Source: Actinorhabdospora filicis (GTDB lineage Bacteria > Actinomycetota > Actinomycetes > Mycobacteriales > Micromonosporaceae). From it: DNA of 64,000 nucleotides. A model generated the notes under the pieces. It ran no database searches. It saw only the letters and a list, made by a program, of their open reading frames with translations, and was not told the origin of the DNA. This document shows positions 31,284-40,122 of this stretch, piece after piece. The stretch lies in contig NZ_BSTX01000003.1 in assembly GCF_030269765.1 (NCBI RefSeq), forward strand, positions 62,001-126,000, in the 5' to 3' direction. Positions within the stretch are counted from its first letter, which is position 1. Each line of letters begins with the position of its first letter. A program made the position numbers and the translations under genes.

Positions 31284-33250
31284 CGGGCCACCTCCTTGAG
31301 GAAGATCGACGCGCCGGGCTCGGCGACTCCGGTGAACACTCCACTCCCGCCTTCAGAAGATCCGCCTGAGTAGTCGTCCTTCTCGTGCCCGGCCCAGTCG
31401 GCGATCGGTCCGTCCTTCGTGGACAGCGGCTGCCAGGTCGTGCCGCCCCAGCCGAACTGGTAGACGGCCGTCTTGTCGGGGTAGAAAGGCGCGAACGGGC
31501 CGCCCTGCGTCTCCTGCTTGGTGAGCTCGTTGCCGTGGAAGACATTGCGCGGCCCGGTGGCCCCCGACCACTTGACCGCCTTGGCGCCCGCGCCCCACCA
31601 GATCGGGTACCAGGCCGACTCGTCGGGACCGCCGCCGCCCTCCTCACCGCAGTTGGCCGAGCAGTTGCCGGAGCGGTGCTCGAACGGCACCGCCACCTTG
31701 TTCAGCTCGAAGAGGTTGTTGCGTTCCCAGCCGCCGTGCAGGTTCAGGTCGGAGTCGAAGTCGTTGCCGATGACCACGTTGCCCGAGGCCGACCACTGGA
31801 AGGTGAAGTGCCGCAGGCCCCGGGTGGTGTTCTCGGCGTAGAGGGAGTCCCAGACGCGCGAGCCGCGGAAGTAGCCGTTGCCGCCCTTGCCCTTGTTCCA
31901 GGCGCCGGTGAAGGAGTTGCCGACGATCTGGACGTGATAGGCCTCCTCGGTGACCAGCGGATGCGAGCCGGTCATCTCGGTGCGCACGCCCCTCACCCAG
32001 CAGTCGGCGACCCACTTGAGCACGATGCCGTTCATCGCGTGCGCGGGATCCATGTTCCCGTAGTTGTGCGCGGCGGCGGCCGCGTCGAGCCCGGTGTCCT
32101 GCGTGATCGACAGGTTCTCGATGCCCACGCCGACCACCGGGTCCACGATCGGGGCGACCTTGGAGTCGTAGGACTTGCCGTCGATCTCGGCCGAGCCGTC
32201 CGATGTGGACGAGACCGGGACGTCGTACTCCAGCGGCTTGTCAAGCGTGATCGTCTTGCCGTCCACTTTGGTCACGGTGAAGATCTGCTGCCGCATGTGC
32301 AGGTTCTGCCACTTGCCGGGATCGGCCCCGGCACCCATCGCCCGGTAGAAGCTCGCGGAGTTGGCCGCGCGCACGTTGACCAGCCCGCCGACGGTGATGT
32401 CGCGCGGCTTCCCGGCCAGGGTGATCGTGGTGTCGCCGAGCCGGGCGGCGTATCCGGCGTCCCCGGGCTTCTCGGCGAGCTTCACGCCGGACTTCCAGTG
32501 CACGTTCACCGTGCCCTCGAAGAGGTCCTTGCGGTCGTCATCGGCCTTCTCGTAGTCCTTCTGGTAATCCTCGTGGACGGCGCGGGACTGCACCTTGAAC
32601 AGCGCGCGGCCCGGCCACAGCCAGCCGCCCTTGCCGTCCCCGGAGGTCATCGCGTTCTCGTCCCAGTCGGAGCCGTCGGAGGTGAGGGTGTCGTAGGCGG
32701 TGTTGTCATCGGGACGGAAGACCAGCTTCGTCCCGCCGTCGGCCGCGCCCCGGATCACCAGGAAGTCGGCGTCCACGCCGATCTGGTGGGAGACGTCGAT
32801 GGTGCCCGAGGGCAGCGCGATGAGGCTCAGTTTGTCGTAGCCCGCGCCCGGTGAGCAGTGTTCCTTGACCTGGTCGATGACGTACTGGATCGCGTCGGTG
32901 TCGTCCTGGCCGTCATTGGCGGTGACGCCGTAGCCGGTGGCGTCGATCCGGCAGGCAGGGTCGGGATTGATTTGCGCGGCGCCGGGAAGCTCCTGCCCGC
33001 CCCGGTATCCGGCCCGCGACCAGTCGTAGAGCCCGGGCACGAGCGCGCGCCGGTTGCCCGCCGACAGGTCCAGCCTCGTCCCGGCCGGGATACCGGCGGC
33101 CGGATCGGCCGGTGGCGCGGTGTTCTCCCACTCCGGCCCGCCGACCAGGGCCATGATGCCCCAGGTCACGGCCGCGGCGATGACCGCGCAGACGGCCACC
33201 GCCGTGCCCAGCCCGATGAGCTTCCTCTTACCTGCACTCGGGTTCCCCAC
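31280..33250 (-). CDS. Membrane-anchored right-handed beta-helix protein
   Basis: A 656-residue exported protein. A basic start (GKRKLIGLG) and one hydrophobic segment at about 10-35 give an uncleaved signal anchor. The mature part resembles pectate-lyase-fold parallel beta-helices: YGVTANDGQDDTDAIQYVID (the usual entry of these folds), ALPSGTIDV, FLVIRGAADGGTKLVF, VGIENLSITQD and VRGVRTEMTGSHPLVTEEAYHVQIVGNSF. A catalytic set is not certain. Activity on extracellular polysaccharide is likely. The next genes encode uronate dehydrogenase and a glucarate dehydratase-like enzyme, which fits a pectin or uronic-acid theme. Confidence 0.8.
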   Translation of the reverse strand: MGNPSAGKRKLIGLGTAVAVCAVIAAAVTWGIMALVGGPEWENTAPPADPAAGIPAGTRLDLSAGNRRALVPGLYDWSRAGYRGGQELPGAAQINPDPACRIDATGYGVTANDGQDDTDAIQYVIDQVKEHCSPGAGYDKLSLIALPSGTIDVSHQIGVDADFLVIRGAADGGTKLVFRPDDNTAYDTLTSDGSDWDENAMTSGDGKGGWLWPGRALFKVQSRAVHEDYQKDYEKADDDRKDLFEGTVNVHWKSGVKLAEKPGDAGYAARLGDTTITLAGKPRDITVGGLVNVRAANSASFYRAMGAGADPGKWQNLHMRQQIFTVTKVDGKTITLDKPLEYDVPVSSTSDGSAEIDGKSYDSKVAPIVDPVVGVGIENLSITQDTGLDAAAAAHNYGNMDPAHAMNGIVLKWVADCWVRGVRTEMTGSHPLVTEEAYHVQIVGNSFTGAWNKGKGGNGYFRGSRVWDSLYAENTTRGLRHFTFQWSASGNVVIGNDFDSDLNLHGGWERNNLFELNKVAVPFEHRSGNCSANCGEEGGGGPDESAWYPIWWGAGAKAVKWSGATGPRNVFHGNELTKQETQGGPFAPFYPDKTAVYQFGWGGTTWQPLSTKDGPIADWAGHEKDDYSGGSSEGGSGVFTGVAEPGASIFLKEVAR

Positions 33251-33373
33251 GTGCGTCTCCTTGCCGCGCGGCCGGTCGCCGGGCTGACCCGAACGATGCC
33301 GGTCCGGTCCGCGCTTGAGGTACTTTGACCGTCACAGCATCACCCGCCCGCGCAACCATCCACGGAGACGATC

Positions 33374-34180
33374 ATGACCGAGCGCATCCTGATCACCGGT
33401 GCCGCCGGTCTCGTCGGCTCCATGCTGCGGCCCCGCATGGCGCGCCCGGATCGGATCCTGCGCCTGCTCGATCTGACCACAGTGGACGACCTGGCGCCGG
33501 GCGAGGAGTTCGTCCAGGGCTCGGTCACCGACCTGGACGCCATGACCGCCGCCGCCGAGGGCGTCTCGGCGATCGTCCACCTGGGCGGCCAGAGCCGCGA
33601 GGGCACCGCCGAGGACGTCGTCCAGCGCAACATGTACGGCACCTACGTCACCCTCGAAGCCGCCCGCCGCGCCGGTTGCGACCGGGTGATCCTGGCGTCC
33701 TCCAACCACGCCGTCGGCTTCCACGTCCGCGGCGAGGGCGACCTCCCCGCCGACGTCGATCCCCGCCCCGACACCTTCTACGGATGGTCCAAAGTGGCCA
33801 TGGAAGGCGCCGGCCGCCTCTACAACGACCGCTTCGGCATGGACGTCATCTCCCTGCGCATCGGCTCCTGGTTCCCCGAGCCCGCCGACGTCCGCGCCCT
33901 GGCCACCTGGCTCAGCCCCGACGACGGCGCCCGCCTCGTCGAGGCCTGCCTCTCGGTGGCATCGCCCGGCTACCGCGTGGTCTGGGGCGTCAGCCGCAAC
34001 ACCCGCCGCTGGTGGTCCCTGGCCGAGGGCGAGGCCATCGGCTACGACCCGCGCGACGACGCCGAGACCTACGCCGAGGAGCTGATCGCGAAGTTCGGCG
34101 AGCCGGACTGGGACAACGACCCGGCGCTGGTGCGCGTCGGCGGCAGCTTCACGTGGTTCCCGCTCGGGCAGGTCATGTAG
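33374..34180 (+). CDS. NAD-dependent uronate dehydrogenase-like SDR
   Basis: A 268-residue extended SDR resembling uronate dehydrogenase (Udh). Nucleotide motif ILITGAAGLVGSML; LLDLTTVDDL at the NAD adenosine contact; IVHLGGQSREGTAEDVVQRN; RVILASSNHAVGFH with the catalytic Ser; and YGWSKVAMEG supplying the catalytic Tyr and Lys. SSNHAVGF and RIGSWFPEP are typical of Udh proteins, which oxidise galacturonate or glucuronate to the lactone of the aldaric acid. It is 94 bp upstream of a glucarate dehydratase-like gene, the next pathway step. ATG start with a good distance from the promoter region. Confidence 0.85.
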   Translation: MTERILITGAAGLVGSMLRPRMARPDRILRLLDLTTVDDLAPGEEFVQGSVTDLDAMTAAAEGVSAIVHLGGQSREGTAEDVVQRNMYGTYVTLEAARRAGCDRVILASSNHAVGFHVRGEGDLPADVDPRPDTFYGWSKVAMEGAGRLYNDRFGMDVISLRIGSWFPEPADVRALATWLSPDDGARLVEACLSVASPGYRVVWGVSRNTRRWWSLAEGEAIGYDPRDDAETYAEELIAKFGEPDWDNDPALVRVGGSFTWFPLGQVM

Positions 34181-34274
34181 CCGTTCGCCCTCGGCGGAAC
34201 CCCGAGAGCGGCCACTGGCGCACGACGGCGTCCCCGGCGCATCATGATCGCGTCCTAAATGGAGGTACGCGCCC

Positions 34275-35540
34275 ATGACCGTCAAGCCCCTGCTGCCCAT
34301 CGACGACGTCGTCCTGACCCCCGTGGCCTTCCGCGATCCGCCGCTCATGACCGCCGTCGGCGTCCACGAGCCGTGGGCGCTGCGGACCGTCGTCGAGGTC
34401 CGGGCCGGTGGCCTTACCGGGCTGGGGGAGACCTACGGCGACCTGCCGCACCTGACGGCGCTGCGGACGGTGGCGGCGGCGCTGCCCGGGCTCGATGTCT
34501 TCGACACCAACGGGCTGGCGGCGCGGGTGACGGCCGCCTCGGGCGGCGACCGGCCCGACCGGCACGGGCTGACCGGCGCGTCCAGTGTGGACAAGACGCG
34601 GGCGCGGCTGGTGGCGGCCTTCGAGACCGCGCTGCTGGACCTCCAGGGCCGCGCGCTCGGGCGGCCGGTGAGCGACCTGCTGGGCGGGCGCGTCCGCGAC
34701 CGGGTCCCGTTCTCGGCGTACCTGTTCTACAAGTGGGCGGGCCATCCCGGCGCCGAGCCCGACGAGTGGGGCGCGGCCCTCGACCCCGACGGGATCGTGG
34801 CGCAGGCAAGGGAACTCATCGCCCGGCACGGCTTCGACTCGATCAAGCTCAAGGGCGGCATCATGCCGCCCGACGAGGAGATCGCCGCGGTCAAGGCGCT
34901 GCGGGCGGCCTTCCCCGACCTGCCGCTGCGGCTCGACCCCAACACCGCCTGGACGCCGACGACCGCGATCCGCGTCGCCGAGGCCACCGCCGGGATCCTG
35001 GAGTACCTGGAGGATCCGACGCCCGGCATCGACGGGATGGCCGAGGTCGCCGCCGTCGCCGGGATGCCCCTGGCCACCAACATGTGCGTGGTCGGTTTCG
35101 CCGACCTCGCCGAGGCCTTCGCCAAGCGCGCGGTCGGCGTCGTCCTCGCCGATCACCATTACTGGGGCGGCCTGCGGGCCTGCGCGGACCTGGCCGCGAT
35201 CTGCCGGACCTGGGACGTCGGGGTCTCCATGCACTCCAACAGCCACCTCGGGATCAGCCTGGCCGCGATGACGCACCTGGCCTCGGCCGTCCCGAACCTC
35301 ACCTACGACGCCGACACCCACTACCCCTGGCTGACCACCGATGTGGTGGCCGAGCCGCCGTCCTTCCTGGACGGTGCCGTGCCGGTCCCCACCGGGCCGG
35401 GCCTGGGCGTCGTCCTCGACCCCGACCGGCTGGCCCGCATGCACGAGGACTACCTGCGCTGCGGCATCCGCGAACGCGACGACAGCGGCTACATGCGCTC
35501 GGTCGTACCGTCCTACGACCCGGCGCTACCGCGCTGGTGA
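34275..35540 (+). CDS. Enolase-superfamily dehydratase, glucarate dehydratase-like
   Basis: A 421-residue enzyme with the enolase-superfamily N-cap and (beta/alpha)7-beta barrel. DSIKLKGG carries the KxK catalytic lysines, LRLDPNTAW and LEYLEDP give metal ligands, VLADHHYWGG another, and SMHSNSHLGISLAAMTHLA contains the His characteristic of glucarate dehydratase. It removes water from D-glucarate or a related aldarate to give 5-keto-4-deoxyglucarate. The upstream uronate dehydrogenase would supply its substrate. A perfect bidirectional hairpin follows the stop. Assignment within the group (glucarate versus galactarate) is not certain. Confidence 0.87.
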   Translation: MTVKPLLPIDDVVLTPVAFRDPPLMTAVGVHEPWALRTVVEVRAGGLTGLGETYGDLPHLTALRTVAAALPGLDVFDTNGLAARVTAASGGDRPDRHGLTGASSVDKTRARLVAAFETALLDLQGRALGRPVSDLLGGRVRDRVPFSAYLFYKWAGHPGAEPDEWGAALDPDGIVAQARELIARHGFDSIKLKGGIMPPDEEIAAVKALRAAFPDLPLRLDPNTAWTPTTAIRVAEATAGILEYLEDPTPGIDGMAEVAAVAGMPLATNMCVVGFADLAEAFAKRAVGVVLADHHYWGGLRACADLAAICRTWDVGVSMHSNSHLGISLAAMTHLASAVPNLTYDADTHYPWLTTDVVAEPPSFLDGAVPVPTGPGLGVVLDPDRLARMHEDYLRCGIRERDDSGYMRSVVPSYDPALPRW

Positions 35541-35547
35541 GACGAGG

Positions 35548-35577
35548 GTGGTGGCCCGCATGCCGGTGGGCCACCAC
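35548..35577. terminator. Bidirectional terminator hairpin
   Basis: GTGGTGGCCC (35548-35557) and GGGCCACCAC (35568-35577) form a perfect 10-bp stem with a 10-base loop. It sits between the convergent dehydratase gene (stop 35540) and the cysteine-rich peptide gene (stop 35602). Confidence 0.8.
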
Positions 35578-35601
35578 GATGTCGTCAGATGTTCCCCGTC
35601 A

Positions 35602-35781
35602 TCACGGGGTGCACGGTCCGTAGCACTTGGTGACCGAGCAGTTGCAGTTGGCGCAGCACCACCGGTGGTTGGTCGCGCACCAGCAGTCGTTGCAAGGACA
35701 GCGGTGGTCGCCACCGAAGGCCATCGCCTTCGGCGCCACGCGATTGAGGATTCCGTCGGCGATGCGGTTGAGGATGCTCAT
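35602..35781 (-). CDS. 59-residue cysteine-rich peptide
   Basis: A short gene with GGGAGG 4-5 bases before the ATG at 35781. The peptide opens with an amphipathic helix (MSILNRIADGILNRVAPKAM), then a GG pair at 23-24 and a C-terminal 32-residue part with ten cysteines: C28, C30, C33, C35, C42, C43, C46, C48, C53 and C57, plus two Trp, one Tyr and two His. The two-part layout fits a metal-binding peptide (metallothionein-like), a disulfide-rich secreted peptide or a RiPP precursor with a GG-type leader. No modification enzyme is adjacent. It lies downstream of a Pr6Pr membrane protein gene. Confidence 0.75.
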   Translation of the reverse strand: MSILNRIADGILNRVAPKAMAFGGDHRCPCNDCWCATNHRWCCANCNCSVTKCYGPCTP

Positions 35782-35838
35782 GCTGCCTCCCGTGTCCGGG
35801 ACGGCCGAGACGGCGGCCGTCCACTCCCGGCAGGCTAG

Positions 35839-36471
35839 CTATCCCGTAACCGGGGGAAACCGCCCCGAAACCGCCCGCGAGTCACTGAACGCCCGCCCCA
35901 CCACCCTGGCCAGCGCGAACAGCGCGAAACCGACCGCGAGCACCCCTGCGAGGAACCCGCCGACGACGGCGAGGAAGTAGGGGTCGTCCGGGTTCAGGAA
36001 CCCCCGGTAGGACTGCACGTCGGCCACGAGGAAGAACACCAGGTACAGCAACGGGAACACCGTCCACGTCAGCGGCTCCCACCACCGCGTCCGGAACTGC
36101 CCGCGCCCCACCAGCAGGAAGTCCAGCACCACCGCCAGCGGCGTGATCAGGTGCTCGAACAGGAAACCCGTCTCGTAGAGCTGCGGGTCCATCAACGTCA
36201 TCGACGTGACCGCGATCAGCAGCATCAGCACCGCCATCGCGCCCCGCAGCCACGACGAGACCCGCTCAGGCCGGTCCAGCGTCAACGCCAGTCCGATGTA
36301 GACGACCCCCGCCAGCGCGCTGCCCGACTGGCTCAGCTCGCGCAACCCCTCCCAGTCGATGAACGACTCTCCCGCGAAGCTGTAATAGATGGTGTTCCAC
36401 ACCCCGAACAGGGCCATGAACGCCACCGCCAGCCGCCAGAGCGCCCGCGTGACCTGTGCCTGCGCCTCCAT
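35839..36471 (-). CDS. Pr6Pr-family integral membrane protein
   Basis: A 210-residue membrane protein with six hydrophobic segments. The pattern (FLFEHLITPLAVVLDFLLVGRG, then WWEPLTWTVFPLLYLVFFLV and YRGFLNPDDP) is that of the Pr6Pr family, distantly like androgen-induced/FAR-17a proteins. Members are of unknown function; the conserved His in EHLITP may be catalytic or structural. The ATG at 36471 follows GAGGAGG; the frame is open to 36597 but the start is clear. It is divergent from the thioesterase gene and 57 bp upstream of the cysteine-rich peptide gene, with which it may be co-transcribed. Confidence 0.85.
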   Translation of the reverse strand: MEAQAQVTRALWRLAVAFMALFGVWNTIYYSFAGESFIDWEGLRELSQSGSALAGVVYIGLALTLDRPERVSSWLRGAMAVLMLLIAVTSMTLMDPQLYETGFLFEHLITPLAVVLDFLLVGRGQFRTRWWEPLTWTVFPLLYLVFFLVADVQSYRGFLNPDDPYFLAVVGGFLAGVLAVGFALFALARVVGRAFSDSRAVSGRFPPVTG

Positions 36472-36550
36472 GACGTCCTCCTCACCGTGTCGTGGCGGGA
36501 TGGTAACCGCGTGGCACCATGATGATCTCCACCCCCACCCGGAGGTCTCC

Positions 36551-37264
36551 GTGACGGCCCGCCCGTGGCTCGCCGCCTTCTGGCGCCCCAAACCCACCGC
36601 CGAGCTGCAGATCTACTGCCTCCCCCACGCCGGCGGCGGCGCCTCCGCCTACTGGCCCTGGCACCGCGACGCCCCACCCGACGTCGAGATCGCCCCCGTC
36701 CAGTACCCCGGCCGCGAAAACCGCACCCGCGAAACCGGCCCACCCGACCCCTCGGCCATCGCAGATGCGATCAGCGAGACCGCGCGCGGCCCCTTCGTCC
36801 TCTATGGACACAGCATGGGCGCCCGCCTCGCCTACGAAGTCGCCACCCTCGTCCAACCGGCGGCCCTCATCGTGGCCGCCGCCCGCCCACCGGACCTCCC
36901 CACCCGCGGCCGCCTGTTCACCGCCCGCACCGACGAAGACCTCCTCACCGAGGTCTCGGCGATGGGCGGCATCCCCGCCGAGGTCCTCGCCGAGGACAGC
37001 CTGCGCGCGATGGTCGCCCGCGTCCTGCGGGGTGATGTCGACTGGCTGGCCTCGCGGCCGGTGACCTCGGCGAAGCTGGACGTGCCCCTCGCGGCGGTGT
37101 CCGGCCGCGAGGACGCGGGCGCGCCTCCGGAGGAGGTCGCCGGGTGGGCGCGGATGACGACGGGCGGGTTCCGCGAGGCGGTCCTGCCGGGCGGGCACTT
37201 CGCGCCGCTGGTGCACCCGGGACTGGTGATGAACTTGGCGGTGTTGATGGCGGGGGAGGCGTGA
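36551..37264 (+). CDS. Type II thioesterase (alpha/beta hydrolase)
   Basis: A 237-residue TEII-type alpha/beta hydrolase. LQIYCLPHAGGGASAYWPW is the typical oxyanion-region start, GPFVLYGHSMGARLAYEVA carries the nucleophile Ser88, AAVSGREDAGAP the Asp and VLPGGHFAPL the His. TEII enzymes remove misprimed groups from the carrier proteins of NRPS or PKS lines or release products. GTG start at 36551 with GGAGG directly upstream. No NRPS or PKS gene is in the window, so it serves a cluster elsewhere or acts alone. Confidence 0.9.
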   Translation: MTARPWLAAFWRPKPTAELQIYCLPHAGGGASAYWPWHRDAPPDVEIAPVQYPGRENRTRETGPPDPSAIADAISETARGPFVLYGHSMGARLAYEVATLVQPAALIVAAARPPDLPTRGRLFTARTDEDLLTEVSAMGGIPAEVLAEDSLRAMVARVLRGDVDWLASRPVTSAKLDVPLAAVSGREDAGAPPEEVAGWARMTTGGFREAVLPGGHFAPLVHPGLVMNLAVLMAGEA

Positions 37265-37626
37265 ACGGCGCCCCGGGCGGACAGTAGGACTGTGTCTGGC
37301 CGGTGTGCCTATTCGTCTTTCCGGCGTCTACCTGCTGCTTTGTGATTTCTGCATACGTGGCTCGATCCGTGTTTCGCATACGGGGTGGGCCACGGATGGA
37401 GAGTCGGATCCGAGTCACGGAGTGGGCGACGGGGTCTGGTGAGGCGGATGGGGCTGGAGCAGCGCGTGCCGGGCCGCGAACCGCGCTGGCGGGATGCCCG
37501 GCGGGTGGATCGAGCACAGATCGGGTCGTTCGTGTGCACGCGAGCCGCCTGAGTTCCGGCGCGAGAGCCGGGGCACACGTCCGGCACACACGCGGCACAG
37601 TCGGTAAAACCCCAGGTCAGGTGACT
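37265..37626. other. 362-bp gene-free stretch, composition unlike flanks
   Basis: Lies between the thioesterase stop and the convergent lipoprotein stop. I see no tRNA, no start with a convincing ribosome site and no long repeat. GCATACG occurs twice within about 30 bp (near 37350-37380), and a small CCGGC/GCCGG hairpin lies at 37556-37571. The AT content is higher in its first 120 bases than in the coding flanks. Confidence 0.4.
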
Positions 37627-38151
37627 TCAGGACGGTGACGGCACGAGCGCACCCTTGCTCGGGCCGTAGCGGGGACCGAAGGGAGCGGTGCCCGACGGCT
37701 CCTCGAAGCAGGGCGTGCTGATCGAAAGCAAGATGCGGCCGGTCTCGAAGGCGTCCGCGCGGACGACGATCTGGTTTGCCGGGTTCGTGCCGATGACCTG
37801 GGCCTCCCGGCCCTCCCGGGTCTTCTTGAAGTCGGTGATCGGCCAGCTCGCGGCGACCCACGCGTCATGGAGATCGACGATGTACTGGACCGCGTCAGCC
37901 GGATAGAGCTCGAAGGCGCTCGCGTAGCTGTAGATGCTGTCGGGTCGCTCGCCGTCCTGGCCGGTGCACTTGCCCACGTAGGGCTCGCCATCGGCCCAGA
38001 CGAGAGGCGCATCGGCACGGGCCGCCAGTTCGAGGCCTTGGGCCTGGGCCATGCGCACGGCGTCGGCGTACGCGACGATGGGGATGTCCACCTGCTCGTT
38101 TCCTGCACACGCGGTGAGGGCCAGAGCCAGCATCAGGACAAGGCGCTTCAC
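37627..38151 (-). CDS. Small lipoprotein of unknown function
   Basis: A 174-residue lipoprotein. The signal MKRLVLMLALALTAC ends in the lipobox LTAC (Cys15). The mature part has AYADAVRMAQAQGLELAARADAP, YSYASAFELYPADAVQYIVDLHDAWVAASWP and a single Cys pair (C62 region and STPCFEE). No known domain is recognised. Its start overlaps the stop of the DUF1023 hydrolase gene by 4 bp, so it is probably a dedicated surface partner, for example an immunity or anchoring factor; that is inference. Confidence 0.75.
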   Translation of the reverse strand: MKRLVLMLALALTACAGNEQVDIPIVAYADAVRMAQAQGLELAARADAPLVWADGEPYVGKCTGQDGERPDSIYSYASAFELYPADAVQYIVDLHDAWVAASWPITDFKKTREGREAQVIGTNPANQIVVRADAFETGRILLSISTPCFEEPSGTAPFGPRYGPSKGALVPSPS

Positions 38152-39716
38152 TCGACCACCATGCCTAGGAACTCGTTGCGAGGGTCGGTCCGTGTGGTCT
38201 TCTCGGGATGGTCGGCGAGGATCGCACCCATGTTGTTGAGGCTGATGCTGTCCTCGATCCAGTAACCGCTGTGGCCCGGCGTGTCCGTGAGCAGCCGGTT
38301 CGCGCCGAAGTCCTCCCCGGCCGGATCAGTGCCGTGGTTGCCCCAGTAGCTGATCTCGTCGTCATCGGCCGCCTCCACCCACACGTGCTCGGCACCCACG
38401 TGCAGGTCCTCCGCGTCGCTCACCTCGACACCGGGACTGCCGACGAAGAGGATGTCGTCCACCGCGAGGCCGTCTTCGGTGGAGTCGGCGATCCCGGTCA
38501 GCGTGGACCCGTAGCTGTGGGCCACCACCGTGGTGTGCGAGGGGATCGAGTCGTCGTGGGTGGCGTTCAAGGTGTTGATGAAGCGGTCCAGACCCGGTGT
38601 GCCGGCGTTGGCCGCGTTGTCCGACATCCCCGCCGCGAGGTGCCCGGGTTCGGCGAGGTCGGGAGCGTCCGGTGGGTCGTAGCCGAGCCAGAAGACCATG
38701 GCGGTCTCCGCGTCGGTGAACTTGTCCGTCGCGTTGTACATGGCGACCGTGCGGTCGAAGCCGCCATCCGGAGCGCTGAAGCTGGGCAGGTCCGTGGTCA
38801 TCCCGGGCACGTAGATCCCGGTGTTCGCCGCCCGGGCGGGGTCTCCGATCGAGGCGACGATCCGCGCGTCCGGGTCCCGGTTCGGCCCTGGCGGTTGATA
38901 GGAGATGAGGTAGGCCCGCTTCTCCGGCGGCAGGTGATCCCGCGACTCCAGCTTCGCCAGCATGTCCGCCGCCGCATCCCGATCCCAGCCGACCTCGATG
39001 TCGCGGCGCAGGTTCCACCGGTTCGCCTCGTCGCGGACGCCGGTCGGCAGGCCGTCCATCGCCCCGGCCTCCTCCGGGTAGGCGAGCAGGAACGCGCGCT
39101 GCCCGGAGAGGCCCAGGCCGTTCCACCAGTCGCGCGCCTCCTCGGGCGACATCCCGTCGCGGGGTCTGGGCACGTCGAGGGCGATGCCGTTCTCGTGGGC
39201 GTCGTCGCGGACGTCGTTGAACTCGTGGGCGCCGACCACGCCGACCACGCCGATCCGCTCGGGCGTGATGTCGGTGACGGCCGCGACCGCCGATGCCTCA
39301 AGGGTCTCGGCGCGGGAGAGGATCCCGGCGATCGCGTCGGTGTACTCGTGGTGGACCGGCGCGACCTCGGGCGCGGTGACCACCCCGTCCTCGCCGACGG
39401 TGAGCCGCTCGGCGTCGGCCTGGAGCAGCAGCGTGCGCAGGTCGCGCTGGAGCGGTGTCAGTCCATCATGGACCTGCTCGAAGACGTCGGCCATGGCCTC
39501 GGCGCGCATGGCGCGGCTTTCGAGGAGTCCGCGCAGGCTCGCCAGGGATTCCTGCGCGGCGGTGGTGGCCTCGCCGGTCATGGCGGCGAGCGGGCCGATG
39601 ACGCGGGCGGGCAGCGCGTCGTCCACTTCGTACAGCCGGACGGCGAAGCCGCGCCAGGTCGCGGCGGCGTCGGCGAGCGCGGCCAGGTCGGCGTCGCGGA
39701 GGCGGGCGAGGTCCAC
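38148..39716 (-). CDS. DUF1023 alpha/beta hydrolase with helical WXG-like N-domain
   Basis: A 522-residue protein. The first ~180 residues are helical (ATWRGFAVRLYEVDD ... AQESLASLRGLLESRAMRAEAM), resembling ESX/WXG100-like export domains. The rest is the DUF1023 hydrolase: YLISYQPPG, ARIVASIGDP, FWLGYDPPDAPDLA and the nucleophile elbow TTVVAHSYGSTLTG with Ser, then ILFVGSPGVEV. The family is common in actinobacteria and is predicted to be exported by type VII secretion as a lipase-like enzyme. No signal peptide is seen. Flanked by a 97-residue helical protein (gap 1 bp) and a lipoprotein (4-bp overlap). Confidence 0.85.
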   Translation of the reverse strand: MDLARLRDADLAALADAAATWRGFAVRLYEVDDALPARVIGPLAAMTGEATTAAQESLASLRGLLESRAMRAEAMADVFEQVHDGLTPLQRDLRTLLLQADAERLTVGEDGVVTAPEVAPVHHEYTDAIAGILSRAETLEASAVAAVTDITPERIGVVGVVGAHEFNDVRDDAHENGIALDVPRPRDGMSPEEARDWWNGLGLSGQRAFLLAYPEEAGAMDGLPTGVRDEANRWNLRRDIEVGWDRDAAADMLAKLESRDHLPPEKRAYLISYQPPGPNRDPDARIVASIGDPARAANTGIYVPGMTTDLPSFSAPDGGFDRTVAMYNATDKFTDAETAMVFWLGYDPPDAPDLAEPGHLAAGMSDNAANAGTPGLDRFINTLNATHDDSIPSHTTVVAHSYGSTLTGIADSTEDGLAVDDILFVGSPGVEVSDAEDLHVGAEHVWVEAADDDEISYWGNHGTDPAGEDFGANRLLTDTPGHSGYWIEDSISLNNMGAILADHPEKTTRTDPRNEFLGMVVE

Positions 39717-39717
39717 A

Positions 39718-40011
39718 TCAGCCGCCGATGCCCGCAGCGTTGGCGGCGTCGGTGAGGGCGTAGGCGTTGGCGGTGTCGCGAAGGGCGCCGGAGATGGCGC
39801 GCAGGCGGGCGCGGGCGGATTCCTGGTCCGGCAGCCAGATCACGGCCACCAGGTCGCGGCTCGTCGTCGGGAATCCCCAGCCGGGCAGGCGATCGGCGAG
39901 TTCGGCGGTGCCGCCGTCCAGGACGCGCGCGGCCTCGGTGAGGGTGCCGGCCAGGTCCTCGGCGGCGTCGGCGGTGGCGTGCAGGGCGGGCAAATCCACA
40001 GAAAACAGCAC
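39718..40011 (-). CDS. 97-residue helical protein, WXG100-like partner
   Basis: A 97-residue protein composed of two helices (about 8-35 and 58-90) around a WGFPTTSRDLVAVIWLP middle. Size, position and helical hairpin form recall small ESX partners, although the strict WxG is replaced by GWGF. It starts MLFSVDLPALHATADAAEDL at ATG 40011 and ends one base before the DUF1023 hydrolase start, so the two are translated together and may form a secreted heterodimer. Family assignment is inferred. Confidence 0.7.
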   Translation of the reverse strand: MLFSVDLPALHATADAAEDLAGTLTEAARVLDGGTAELADRLPGWGFPTTSRDLVAVIWLPDQESARARLRAISGALRDTANAYALTDAANAAGIGG

Positions 40012-40122
40012 GGAATGATGGTAAGCGGTCGGTGATCGAACTCCGCGGATCTACTGTGGATGCCGTGTCTGGCCCCGCTTGCGGGTTCCGGCTAGTCTCG
40101 GCGGCGACCGGGAGGATGCCGC

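Noticed and set aside
37265..37626. tRNA remnant or attachment site of an integrated element
   Set aside because: No cloverleaf, no T-loop consensus and no integrase or excisionase gene nearby.
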